Below, in pieces: positions 1-14,877 of a DNA stretch of 64,000 nucleotides. Positions within the stretch are counted from its first letter, which is position 1; every line of letters starts with the position of its first letter. The notes under the pieces are model-generated. The model was not told where the DNA came from. It worked only from the letters and a program-made list of their open reading frames with translations, and searched no databases. Position numbers and translations under genes: made by a program. The DNA is from Dichomitus squalens LYAD-421 SS1 (Eukaryota; Basidiomycota; Agaricomycetes; Polyporales; Polyporaceae). The DNA is taken from assembly GCF_000275845.1 (NCBI RefSeq), contig NW_006766892.1:772736-836735 (forward strand). The letters run 5' to 3'.

Positions 1-1247
1 CGTCGTCCGATTCTTCTCCTTCGGAATCACTTTCATCGCCCTCTTGGCCAAGTACAGTATCGAACGGATCTAGGTCGAATACCTCCGGCTGTCCCTGGGA
101 CTCTAATGCCTCCTCCAGCTCCTCCAACTCCACTTGAATCTCAACCTAGTGGTCGTATGAGGAGATGATCCGGAAGAAAGAGGGACTACAGCACTTACGT
201 CGACTTGAATTGCGCGATCGATCACCAGTGCGAGTATGCGGTCGGCAATCTCTGGACAATATTCAGTGACCCGGAGCAGGTTGCGTATGTATGTCACTTG
301 GGCTATCTGGTTTTGCCGCTTATGCGGGAAGTTGCGTGCAAGTAGGGGTTGGAGAGTGGAAGGGCACGTGGGTACGAGGGAGATCAGATGTCGCAGGAGG
401 TAATGAATACGGTCGTAAACTATTCGACGAGTGAGTGGCCTCGCAGAGCTTTCCGGCAAACCGGAGTCCAGTGCTTGCAGACCGGATTCTACGGCGGAGT
501 CAACACAAGAGACGGAGAAAGCAGGGCCATGCAGACGTACGATATGTGAGCCCTTGGGAGATCTTCCCGAGTACAAGCGACAGATACTCGGGTCTCGCAC
601 TGACTAGCATTCCGATGAAATTGGTGTATGACTTGACGAAGCTTGTGTCCATCGTGGTCCATGGCATATTGACGATAGCCTCAACCAAGCCAGAATGTAC
701 GCGCTCGAGGCGCGAGACAACATGCGAGAGGGCGAGGATCCACAGACGAAGCTGAGGAGCGGGGGAGGGTGCTTCTGGGATAACTTGGATGATTTTCCTC
801 GGATTGAACTGATCCACGAGTTCATCAAACGCATCGCTGATACCCTGGAGTACGCAAGTAAGGGTTTGAGAAGCTAGAGGCGTACAGCTCTGACTCACCA
901 TCGCCTTCATTTGTAGGGCATTGTTAACGAATGCAAGGTGCATGTCCTTCCGATACTGTTCATCTGCGCACCAGTTGAGAAGAGACGATCGAGAGACAGT
1001 AATGGGGACACATACCTTGCTTGATTCTCGAGTTAGTAACGGTGGGTCTCTCCGTGTATAAGGTTGATGGGGAGGATATAGACGAGGATTTCTTGGGAGT
1101 AGATGGCGTCTTCGGACCCTTCTTAGTAGAGAGGTTGTCAAGACTGATTCGTGTCTTGGGCTGCTCCATATGACGCGAGCCAGACGCTATGGGTCCTGCC
1201 TTTGTCTGGCGAGAGTTGAAGTGAGAGAAGCGGGAGTGAGGGTCCAT
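1..1247 (-). CDS. RRN3: RNA polymerase I initiation factor RRN3 (partial, 3' end outside window)
   Basis: RRN3/TIF-IA bridges RNA polymerase I to the core factor at rDNA promoters. The start ATG is at 1245-1247 and gives a Ser/Thr/Pro-rich N-terminus beginning MDPHSRFSHFNSR. After an intron at 1015-966 the frame continues into DEQYRKDMHLAFVNNAL, then GISDAFDELVDQFNP and LSHVVSRLERVHSGLVEAIV. A later exon carries the family hallmark LRHLISLVPTCPSTLQPLLA, followed by ARNFPHKRQNQIAQVTYIRN. After the last intron visible here (acceptor at 147-146) the reading frame gives VEIQVELEELEEALESQ and then an acidic run that leaves the window at base 1. At least five introns of about 50 bp join in frame. 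It is divergent from the nucleoside hydrolase gene. The family call is firm; the C-terminal half is not visible. Confidence 0.9.
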
Positions 1248-1622
1248 TGTGAACTGGCACGCCGTTGTCGGCACTGAGCAGGAGGCCCTCTGTCGCTTCC
1301 GCCCGCCCTTCACAAAAAAATGGCTTATCTAATCAGTACATCACCAGATTAGGGACAGGCGCTCGTTTCACTTATGGGCGCTAAATCCCATGCGTCCTTG
1401 TTTTATGCCTGTAATCAATGGCATCCCAGCCATGTAGGCTTTGATTATGCTTTGTGAGTCATATCGAGCCAAGGCTCGCCGTATTGGAGAATATGTCGCT
1501 GCTTGAAGCCAATCTGAAGAACGGCCGTTGAGGCTGGTTACCAACGCAAAAGCGATACGCCGCACTGAGCTCGTAGGTGATAAGGACTACTATAATGGAT
1601 ACACTCCCACTTCCCATCCACC
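1248..1622. promoter_or_regulatory. Divergent intergenic region RRN3 / nucleoside hydrolase
   Basis: These 375 bases separate the two divergent start codons and must hold both promoters. I see no coding sequence, no clear TATA box and no repeat in it. The one longer open frame, at 1368-1565 on the minus strand, lacks an ATG start and resembles nothing known to me. Confidence 0.5.
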
Positions 1623-3012
1623 ATGAGGTACATTTGGCTGGACTGTGACCCTGTGAGTACTAACAGCACGTATTCGACCGATGCTGAGCACTTTTCAGGG
1701 TCACGACGACGCTACCGCGATATTGTTGGCAGTACATTGCCCAAGCGTTACGTTGCTAGGAATCTCGACCGTATGCATAGTCCAACCACTATCACGTTCC
1801 TCGTGAGACAACTCTACTTTCTCCATAGGTTCATGGCAACGCGAGTGCAGAAAACACAAACAACAATGCCGCGCGCTGTCTCTATGCTTTTGCAGCTCCG
1901 AAGCATATACGCGTATGTCCTGGGGCAAAGAAACCCCTCATACGGGTCGAACGACATGATCCCGAGATTCATGGAATAGACGGTCTAGGCGGGGTGGAAG
2001 GTCTGCCTCGTGCAGATGACCCAAACGTTCAAGCCCGCTTGGTTGGTGATGGGACACCAGGCCGTGCCCTCGAGGGTATGGCTAAGGCAGTATCAAGTAC
2101 CTGGAACAACGGCCAAGGGAGCAAAGTCACTGTAGTCTCTTCCGGACCTATGACGAATATCGCCCTATTTGTGAGTGTATATCCAGACCTTGTCGAGGGA
2201 ATAGGTAAAGTACCGCTCCAGCAGATCGCCCGTTTGTGACGTCTGATTATGGATGAATAGACGAGTTCGTATTCATGGGCGGCGGTGTGGGTATGGGCAA
2301 CCGGTCTGCATCGGCAGGTCAGTCTTTTCCCTATGACCTCATTCTTGCCCCGCGTTTATGTTTCGCTCTCAGAATTCAACATCCTTTGTGACCGTACGCG
2401 GACTTTGTCGCAGTGTGATGAATATCCATTGACCTTTGATTCATAAAGCCGAGGCAGCGCAAATCGTCCTAGACGTCCCGGTCAAGAAAACCATGATACC
2501 TATTAATGTCACCCACACAGCAATAGTCACCCGTCCCATTCTTAGCCAACTCCTCGCTCCGGGATCTGCCCCGACACCAATCGGAGGCCCTCTGCCCAAG
2601 GCAATCACGCCCCTCCGCCACATGCTCTCCACCCTGATCGGTTTCTTCGCCGAGTCGTACAAATCCACATTCGGTTTCATCGATGGACCGCCTTTGCACG
2701 ACGCCCTTACTATCGCATACATAGAGAAGCCCGAACTCTTCACTTGTAAACGGTACCGCGTGGACGTCGAGTTGGCGGGGACGCACACTGTCGGGGAGAC
2801 GGTCGTAGACGCCTTCAACTACCGCTCCGTGGACAACTCGTGGGGTCGTCACGGCAAAAATTGCCTCGTGGCGGATAAGTTAGATGTGCGTCACTTGTTG
2901 TCTTGTTTGACCGACCCCGACTCTGACGTTATGGTAGGTCGATGGATTCTTCCAGGTGTTCTTGGATTGTATTGCGCGATGCGACCCAGTCTCGCCTCTG
3001 AATAGGCAATGA
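1623..3012 (+). CDS. Inosine/uridine-preferring nucleoside hydrolase
   Basis: Predicted to hydrolyse the N-glycosidic bond of ribonucleosides (yeast Urh1 family, pyrimidine/purine salvage). The first exon reads MRYIWLDCDP. An intron (GTGAGT..CAG) then joins GHDDATAILLAVHC, which recreates the N-terminal DxDPGxDDA calcium-binding signature. Further exons give LGISTVHGNASAENTNNNA, SSGPMTNIALF, DEFVFMGGGVGMGNR, EFNILCDPEAAQIVLD and, near the C-terminus, FGFIDGPPLHDALTIAYI, where the late calcium-ligand Asp/His region lies. The last exon follows an acceptor at about 2938 and reads VDGFFQVFLDCIARCDPVS, ending at TGA 3010-3012. There are about six introns, all short. The start is the first ATG in frame and fits the family length. 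Substrate preference cannot be read from sequence. Confidence 0.88.
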
Positions 3013-3215
3013 GATGCCACACTATGCACGAGAAGGCACCAGATGTGTAGTATGCGGAAGTTGTGGGGTTACATCCAGTCATTACAGACATTGCGTTGAA
3101 ATCTCGTTTAGATACAGCAAGTGCCCCAAAAGAAAGGTAGGAATAGGCGAGAGCACCAATACGTAAACAATGTCCTGTGATTGCGTTGTACGGAGAAGAA
3201 TGTATGGCAGTGCAA

Positions 3216-6200
3216 CTATGGGTCGAATATCCGACTGGACCGTGTGCCATCGACGAAGATCTTGCTGAGCGGGCGTGATGCGGGGTTGCGGTCTCTCCTC
3301 CGGCCGGTGCGCATACTGCGGATGGCCTGGTCAAGGTCGCCACGTCCAAATGATCGGCCTGTTGCGCGACTTTGTGACGAGGGAGGGGGGCGAAGGGTGT
3401 CGCCCTCCTTGCGCTTGACAGTCTGTGCCGACAAGATGAGCTACTGACAGCTATTGATTCGATGATCATACGTACCCCTTCCTCGCTTAGAGAGGCAGGC
3501 TCCTCTTCAATAGTGATGATGGGAGAGGGCGTAACGGCCTTGGGCATGGCATCATGCACTTCGAGCGCTGCCTTCTGGAGGGACGAGGAGAAGGAGAGAA
3601 CGAGCCCAAAGAAGTCCTCCGGCTTCGGCGCCTCAGGGGAGCTGGGATCCTCTCCGTAGAAAGAGAGCAGAGAGCGCAGCTCAGTATCCAGTGAGGTTCC
3701 CATATTCTTCAAGGAGTCAACTATGGCGCTCATTTGCAGTACGAAAGGCTGTCGTGTCGTGAGCATGAAGGATACTCGGCTGAATCGGTTCAAGATACGC
3801 ACCTGCATGACTACCGTGAAGCGATCCTGAGGAGTACGAAGCTTCTGCATTTGTCGGATCTCCTCGTTAACTTGCTTCATGCCTCCAACAAGAGACTGGA
3901 CAGAGGCAAGAATGGTTTGCACGGAAACTATAATCGCAGGATGAACTTTCAGATGGACTGGCCAATCGATATGGTAATACCTCGTGCTGCGGCCTCGACA
4001 TGGGGCATCTCCTCAATGAATGTGGTAAGAGAAGGATCGGTCTTCAGCAAGATCTTCGCGAGGTAGTGCAGGAGCGTTGGACAGTCTGGTGTACCCCTTG
4101 CTGTCTTCGTCTCCTTCAACTTGAGCAAGGCCTCAAGCTGGAACCCTCTTGCTCCACCACGGAATGTCGAGCCGTTCAAAGCGTTACCAATTGTCAACAC
4201 TGCCTGTAGGACACGCTTAAACTTCATCGACCCCCGCAGCTCCTTTGCGGCCATGTGAACGATGTTGAGCTCAGGGCGAGTTTCCTCGACCTCGAGCTCA
4301 AGCTTGCGCCGATAAAGCATGCATTCGAGACGTTCCGAGAGACGCGGTATAGTCATTATCTGGCTGAAATATTGGTCCGCCTTCGCAAGCTTGCTGACGT
4401 CGCCGAAGTCCTTCAATCTTGCGATCTCATCGGAAGTAGGGAGTTGACGGCTGATAGCTCGGAGATCATCAATGGATAGGCGTTGGTCGTCCAATTCAAG
4501 GAGAGCTTTGCGTATATCGGCAGGACTGATCTTTATCCTGGTGAGCATAATGGCTGCAGGACTTCGTCAGCACTGCAAGCGAACCCCCAGAACAGGATAC
4601 TAATGCTTACCGACGTTGTTGGCACGCGTGATGTCCAGCAGAGTCGTTACATTCTGCTTCTTTGGCGACGTTACGCTGATCTGCGAACTCGTGGACGGTG
4701 AATTTTCGATGGCAAATGTGGACTCAAGATCATCCATGTCGAAGGAGAACTCTCCGGGTATCTCGCCCCATACCGTAGTCGGCAATGTCGGCGTGTTGAG
4801 CTTGTTCCAGAAGAACGGCTTGAGGCGCTTATTCGACTTCGAAATCCTGGGAGCCGGCGTCCTCCATGCTGAAGGAGGGGGAGGAGGTCCACCATTCATA
4901 GGCGGTGGTGGTGGTGGCGGAGGTGGTGGCATTCCAAGGGAAGGTGGCGGGGGTGGTGGTGGTGGTGGCGGGGGTGGTGGCGGAGGTGACGCAGAAGATG
5001 TGGGAGACATCGGAGGCGGCGGAGGTGGTGGTGGTGGTGGTGGTGGTGGTGGTGGTGGTGGTGGTGGTGAGGGAGGATCGTTCAATGTGGGTGATGCCTG
5101 TCCCATAGAATTCGTCCGGGAGATTGGAGGCCTCGGTGGAGGCGGTGGAGGAGGCGGAGGAGCTACACCGTTGCTAGCATTCGGCAGCCCACTGACCGGG
5201 GCCGTCGTTGAACGGACAGGCTTGGCAGGTGGTGGAGGTGGTGGCGGAGGCGCGACCTGCGACTTGTAGTCCTTCTCAGTGATGAACTTCGGCTTTGCGG
5301 CAAGCTGGAGCTTGAGATCCTCAATCTCTGAGCGGAGGGCGGCGATTTCTTCGTCTTTCCTGGTGAGACTGTCGATCGCCCGGCTAGCCATCAACTCAGC
5401 GTTGACCTCGGGGTCTCGCGACTCTGGTTCCCTACTCTCTTCTCGAGATCGGAATCGCGAGTACACAGATTCAAGAGCGCGTTTGAGGTAAACAATCTCC
5501 TTGTCTTTGATGCCAGCGGTGATCTCCAGGTCATGGATCTGGACAGGAACGTCAGACAATTGGGCGCACACACTGTGAAGTTTCACCCACCTGGGACTTA
5601 AGGTTGGTGATCTCTTCGTTAAGCGTGTGCCACTTGACCCTGTCACGTTCTCGCCTTGCCTTGTCGTCCTGCAGTCATCAGCAATTAGCACAGGCCTTAT
5701 TTTGATGTACGTGAACGACTCGAATGCCTTACATTCTCGCGGGTGTCGGCGGGATTCTGGGCCTTCAGACGATCCAACTCGCCCTGCAATTGCAGCACCT
5801 GTTTCTCCTTTTGGACCAGGCGCTGGACCAAGCCATGGAAGCCTTGCGTGGACTGAATAAAGCATGTCAGTCTTGTACGCGCACAGGAAGCTCATGATAA
5901 AAAACCTCGGGATTGCCTCGACCAGCAGCGCGGCCTATAGACGCGGGCACAGCAGGAATGGATTTCAGGGTACTGAGCTCCACGGATTGTTGTTCAAGCT
6001 CGTTCTGGAGCTTGGTTCGCTACGGATTCCGTCCGGCTCGGGTTAACGAGCAGGAGCAACGACAATATCATCAGGCGCACCTCGGCAGTCAGCTCATCGA
6101 CCTGGGCACGAAGGTGCTCAATTTCATCTTGGAGTACTGAGTGATCCGTCTCCGAGGCGAGTCTGACGTCCACAACTTGTCCTGTGACCGACTGAACAGA

Positions 6201-9200
6201 GTCTGCAAAGTGCTTGAGGAAGGCACACCAGCCGTCGTCGCTACAAGGAGAATGTTAGGCTATCGCAGATGATATACGCAGCCGGAAACTTACAAGTCTT
6301 CAAGGGCAGACGCTTGCTCAACGAACTTGTTGGTGACAGTGAGCACGTCCGCCTTAACTTGTCTACGTAACGGAGTCTGTCAAGCAAAACGGGGATAGCA
6401 GCGACAAAGCTCGACTCACGACTCGACATCTCGGTCAATGATATCTCCGTACCGCTTGAGCGCCATTAACAACATGGGGTATATGCTCTCTTGCTGCTTG
6501 GCCGAATGCAGCAAGTCATCCAACGCTGGATCCGACTCCGACCTTGATCCCCGATGATCTGACAAGGTGTCGCGCGCACGTTCGCGCATATCTTCCTCGT
6601 CCTCGAACTTCTCTTCTGTATAGACATCGAGTTGGGTCACCAAGGATTCGGGCGGTTTCATGTATCGGAGCGTCTGTCCGAAGGTCGATGACTGGCATTA
6701 TGCAACTGGAAAGACACAGACTTACCACAATGACTTCGTTCAACCCTCGTCGGCCGAACTCCTCTCTGAGCAATATACGCTCCTCCAGTGAGTCCGGGCA
6801 GTTTGTGAGCGCGTTGACTAGAGCCATCGATGCTGTCCGAGCCTCCCACACGCCTTCCTCCTCGTTGCTGTATCCATCCTCCGTAGGAGAGGCCTCCTCA
6901 TCGCTGACGTCCGGCAGTCGCATGGAAGCGATGAGTTCTTGGAAGCGGAAGGCCTCCTCGAATTCGACCCGGTAGTCCGACATCGCTGAGAGGACGGCTC
7001 TGTGACCTTCCTTCAGAGACAGGACGCATATCGCGGCGAGCACTTCGGAAGTCAAGGTACGGAGCTTGGCGGATGAGCCATGTAATGAGTAGGCAAGGTG
7101 AGTGATGATCGTCGGATGCGCGAGGACTTCGCGAAAGCCGGGCTAGGGATCCGATAATGCTAAGTCTGTCACCAGGGCGGAGGATCTGGATAGAGCATCG
7201 CATACCTCAGTGTTCAACAAAGCCCGCAGGCATTTGATGACCTCAAGTAAAACCGTATCCTCCACTTCAGTCAGCTTCTTCCTCTTGCCCCCTTTACTGA
7301 CCAGACGCGCCAAAAGATCGCTTAGAACATTCATTCCAGATTCTGTCGTCACGAATTCCTCGACCCAGGCAAGATTAGCCGTAGACAGATGTACGCGCAG
7401 GGAGATGAGATGTTTGACGAGCTTCGTGTCGGTGGTACGCCCATTGCGGATCCCAGCCGCATACCAACTGGGGGTCTTCTCCGCTTCCTTCGCCTTCTCT
7501 ATCGTCCCACCAGACGATGACCACCAGCTGCTCCACAGACTTCCGGTAGCTTGCGGCTGCAAGGGGGTAGACGACTCAGCGCCCCTGTCTGTCTGCGACT
7601 TCAAGGAGATCAACGAGTCACGCCGTCTGGAAGTCAGGTCGACGCTTGAACGAGGCGACTCCGGAGGGGATGGAGTGGCTGGTGTGTTGGCACCCCAAGC
7701 CGCGATGGAGAAGCGTTTCATGAGGCCGGAGTCCCCAGTGAGTTGAGGGACAAGGCGTGGAAGGATTGCTGCGGCACTGGCGGGACCAACAGTCGAAGGC
7801 GTTGCTGCAGCCTTGTTGAACCTGGACGCAGCCGTCTTCGAGAGCGTTGAGGCCCTAGAGACCTGATTCTGTTCCATCAAGTACCGTTTCTGCTCTGGTG
7901 GCAGACGATACATGGCCTCGCGCTTCGGACCTTTCAGACCCAGATCGTCCTACATAGAGTCAGCACGTCAAAACACCCTTCCATTGTATTGGGACGCACA
8001 AGCATCTGCTCGAACTCCGCCGAGTCGACGCCCTCGGACTGTTCGTTACTAGCCGTGCTAACGACGCTATCGCCCGTCTTCTGCTCAACCAGCCTCGGCT
8101 CGCTGACCACCTTCTTCTCCGTTCCCGGAGGCGACTTCGTCTCCACAGTCGGACTCTGAGGCCGCATCCAGCTCTCCAGGATGCTCGAGAAACGATTCTG
8201 CGAGATCGACCCACGCCAGTCCATAGGGGCCCTGAATTGCCCGCTGCGAGCTGTCTCGAAGATCGTCGACGCCTCAAGGTCCTTCGCCTTCGCCGTGCCC
8301 TCTCCTTCATCCTCCTCATCCTCATCCTCTTCCTCCAGATCCGCGAGGCGGCGAATGGTGTCTTGTGAGACGTCGCTTGACGTTGATGACACAGAGCGTG
8401 ATTTGGAGCGACGATACCATTCATCTGGGATACAGAACCTGAAGGAACGACAGGCCGCGGGACCGATAGGGTTGGCGGCGACCGCGTTCTCCAGGGCGGT
8501 GGAGAGTACAGTCTCGGAAGGTAGCCTGGTCGACCCTACGGACCATAATTGTGTTTAGCCTGACACATGTCCTATGCGGCAGATGGAAGGAGTGAATTGT
8601 AGTCTCACTTTCTGTATGATCATCCGACCAGACCTCCTCCAAAACATACTCGAGCGCTCCGCCGCCCGGAACGGGCAAGGCCTTCGTCAAGCCCAGCTCC
8701 TCAATCGTCGCGTCCAAAGCCTCCCGAACAGTCAACGATCGTGAGATGAACAGCCTCCACTGAAATCCATCGTGTATCTCCGGAACACGCAGAAACGAGA
8801 ACGTCAAGGACAAGAAGGGGTGCAGTGAGACGAGGCGCAGGGTCGGGGTATGCAGATGAGACGTCAGCGGGAATGCAGAGAAGTGCCGCTGCGAGCGCGC
8901 CGTCGGAGAGGGGGCGTTCAGCAGCGGTGCAACGGGTGAAGATGGCGGGAGGATCCCTGTGCAAGCCAGGCCACATGGTGCGCGGGTGGTTAGTTGAGCT
9001 ACTTCTTAACGGGCTACGCGAAGGCCTGGTGTGGTGCGCACCGTTTCCCAGAGCCTCAAGCTCATCTTCCTCCCACTGGCGGCCGTTGTGTTCGCGCCGG
9101 ATCCGCTGGACGGCCCACCCGTATGGCTCAAGATCGCCCAAGACCTCAGCGGTCACCTCCTCATTCGATACGAGCGCATCGAGGACATCTTGTACGGTGC

Positions 9201-9276
9201 CCTCCGCAGTGATCGTCGCAAAGTGCAGAGAGCCTCCGGGCACAACCGTTGGTACAATGAGCGGATCGCTGGTCAT
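3216..9276 (-). CDS. Formin (GBD/FH3-FH1-FH2-DAD), Bni1/SepA type
   Basis: Nucleates and elongates unbranched actin filaments at hyphal tips and septa. Exons from the 5' end: an N-terminal Ras-association-like region starting MTSDPLIVPTVVPGG with GWAVQRIRREHNGRQWEE; then FRFCIPDEWYRR and an acidic stretch; the GTPase-binding/FH3 armadillo region beginning FEQML-DDLGLKGPKREAMY (about 8000 down to 6300); a coiled coil (about 5500-5280); a very long proline-rich FH1 (about 5250-4870); and FH2, starting LKPFFWNKLN and containing GNALNGSTFRGGARGFQL. The last exon holds the DAD, with RGDLDQAIRSMRTGRRRDR, and ends at 3216. ATG 9276 is the first in its frame, with an in-frame stop just upstream. Many short introns. 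The full domain order is present, so Rho-type activation by release of DAD from FH3 is likely. Confidence 0.93.
5024..5068. repeat. (GGT)15 trinucleotide tract inside formin FH1
   Basis: A perfect run of about 15 GGT units on the plus strand, read on the coding strand as CCA proline codons. It lies inside a larger imperfect GGT/GGC/GGA region (about 4870-5245) that encodes the profilin-binding FH1 proline runs. Such pure trinucleotide runs are prone to replication slippage. Confidence 0.9.
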
Positions 9277-9863
9277 GAGTCCTGGCGTTGGTATACAGGT
9301 CCGTCCCAGGCGACGGGTCGCGTTACGCGTTCCTTGGGTCTAGACGGCGCTCCGAGCGGCAGATGTGGGTACAGCAAGTATAGTGTGGAAGGTATAGATA
9401 GCTCAGCAGGATGTACAAAACTGGGGTGTAGATGGTGGTCCACTTGGGGCGAATGGAGGTGTGGTGCCCATGGACTCGGGGAAGGCAAGGACGCAAGTGG
9501 CTGCAATGCTTCTCGGCCTGAGCCTCGTGGGGAAGCGCTCTAATCGTCATGGATCACTCTGCCTCGGTGCCGCCCCTTCCTACTCCCGCCTTCATGCCGC
9601 GGCCGACGCAGCGCGCAGCGATGCGGGTCTCGTCTCCGCATCATGCCGTGTGGTGGCTGGATATCGAACCTTCGACAAGATAGTTCATTCTGATTGCTTT
9701 TGACACTACTAGCACATATACTACACATGACATACATACAACGTGAGCTACAGACGACTCGGTCGGACAGCGTGGACACAGCAGCGGTTCACCAAAACGA
9801 GGTAACGATCCCAGAGAGAGAAACCAACCGACACCGCATCGGCAGCGTAGATTACCATGATCA
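9277..9863. other. Intergenic: formin 5' flank and MCM6 3' flank
   Basis: This 587-base stretch separates two genes on the same strand. It must hold the formin promoter and the 3' UTR of MCM6. One ACGCGT (MluI box) lies at 9325-9330, about 50 bases upstream of the formin ATG. No other coding signal was recognised, and the open frames here are unlike any protein I know. Confidence 0.5.
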
Positions 9864-13181
<3,318 letters not shown>

Positions 13182-13220
13182 GGTCAGCTCGAGGCTGTGG
13201 AAGACAGGAGAGGAGGAGGA

Positions 13221-13278
13221 ACGCGTCTTGCACTACAAGCAAATCAGACACGAGACGGCCTGCCCTCAACTCACGCGT
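13221..13278. promoter_or_regulatory. Pair of ACGCGT MluI cell-cycle boxes, MCM6 promoter
   Basis: Two copies of ACGCGT, at 13221-13226 and 13273-13278, lie in the 208-base gap between MCM6 (minus) and the phosphatase gene (plus). In yeasts ACGCGT is the MBF binding site driving G1/S genes, including MCM genes. Control of MCM6 through these boxes is inference. Confidence 0.6.
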
Positions 13279-13389
13279 GTGGGTGGCGTCCGCCCACAGC
13301 CGTCGCGGTCCGCACCCTGCGAGCTTGTCCTGCTTCAAGTCTTCGACGTCTTCTCTCGGGCTCTCTGCTAATCAGGGACAGAACAGAAC

Positions 13390-14597
13390 ATGGATCTCGA
13401 GCCCCTTGACCCCGCTGATGTCTCCGATCAGCTCTCGAAGCCGCCCTTCGTCTCCATACCCGGCGTCGTCAACGTTCGCGACCTCGGCTCGTACCCTACA
13501 GACCAGCCGGGCTTCATGACACGACCTAGAATGGTGTACCGCTCCGGAGAGATCTCATTCATCACACCAGAAGGTGCTTCTGCGACAGTACTACTCGTCA
13601 AAATGCCTCACTCACATCTCCGTCTTCCTACGTCTTCAGGAATCACAGAGCTGAGGGACATACTCGGCATCTCGAAAGTCTACGACCTCCGCTCCGATAC
13701 CGAGATGCAGAAATACGGGACCCCAATACCCGAGATGGAGGGCGTCGAAGTCATCCATGTTCCCGTCTTCAAGCGGGAAGACTACAGTCCGGAGGCGATG
13801 GCCAGGTACGTCCGGCTTCCTTCTGCTCTCTCACTCTGCAATCACACTTTGAACCCCCGTTCTGCCCTCGCGCTCCCAGACGATTCGAGCTCTACGCCAG
13901 CGGGAAGACAGAGGTACGTTCCCGTCGCCGTCGTCAACGCGATGGCTCATCGAGCGAACAAGGCCTTCATGCAACTCTACTCCCAAATCCTAGACCACGC
14001 CGGCCCCGCGTTCGGCGTCGTCCTCCGGCACATAAGAGATAAGCCAGAGCAAGGATGCCTCTTCCATTGCACCGGTACGTGCCCTATTGCGGCACCCCAT
14101 TGGCTTTGCTACGCGGTGGTTAATCACATGCTCCTTTCGCAGCTGGTAAGGACCGGACAGGCGTCCTAGCCGCGCTACTTCTGAAGGTAAGAAGACGGGC
14201 TCCTCCCACCCAACGTCCGCTCACCACCATCGGGACCGCAGTTGGCAGGCGTAGACGATGAGAATATCGCGCGAGATTATGCCTTGACACGCGTTGGCCG
14301 CGAGCCGGCTCGTGAGATGGTCATGAGGCGCCTAGCTCTGGTCCCCTTCTTCGCCTCCAACACCGAAGGCGCTCTCAACATGCTCTCGTCAAGGTGCTCC
14401 CCTCTCCACTCTTCTCCCACAAGTGAGACTGTATTAATCACCGTATCTGCAGACACGAGACCATGATCGCCTTCCTCCGCATGCTTCACGATCGCTACGG
14501 GGGCGCGGAGGCGTACGTACAGAACGTCGTCGGCCTCTCCGCAGACGACATCGCCACCATCAAGCGCAACTTTCTCGCCCCTGTATCCCGGAGCTAG
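13390..14597 (+). CDS. Tyrosine phosphatase family protein (Y_phosphatase3 type)
   Basis: A cysteine phosphatase of the fungal/bacterial tyrosine-serine phosphatase group. The N-terminus reads FVSIPGVVNVRDLGSYPTD and MVYRSGEISF, typical of this family. A first intron joins GITELRDILGISKVYDLRSD. The active-site loop is split by an intron: HCT followed by AGKDRTGVLAALLLKLAGV gives HCTAGKDRTG (HCx5R, with catalytic Cys and Arg). The C-terminus reads YVQNVVGLSADDIATIKRNF and ends at TAG 14595-14597. The frame between GKTE and AFMQLYSQIL needs a 3' splice site ending AAG. The ATG at 13390 directly precedes the conserved N-terminus. Substrate unknown; phosphoinositide or phosphotyrosine are both possible. 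Confidence 0.87.
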
Positions 14598-14877
14598 CTG
14601 TAGACATAAGTACGCAGTGCGCACGCCCGTTGTAATATACCAAGTCCAATACTGTACATCGGATATCAATGTTGTGTGTATCGTTACTCTAGGCCGGCAT
14701 CGCGTGCGTCACCCCCATCCAACACGACTTTTGAACAAAGACGACGGTCATGCATTGTTCCAATTAACGATCCATGCAGAAAGATATGAATGTAGTGTAG
14801 CATCGTGACAAGTCATAAGCTAGCGCATGGCACATCCTAATCGTCCACGCAAACCGTTCACAGTCCATCATGTCGTG
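14598..14877. other. Convergent 3' region, phosphatase / VAC14
   Basis: 280 bases between the two converging stop codons. I see no coding sequence or strong inverted repeat; it should hold both 3' UTRs and polyadenylation sites. Confidence 0.4.

Noticed and set aside
1368..1565. Small minus-strand open frame between RRN3 and nucleoside hydrolase
   Set aside because: It has no ATG start and no similarity I recognise.
4616..5269. 217-codon plus-strand open frame, almost all glycine
   Set aside because: It is the antisense shadow of the formin FH1/FH2 exon; proline CCN codons read as GGN on the other strand.
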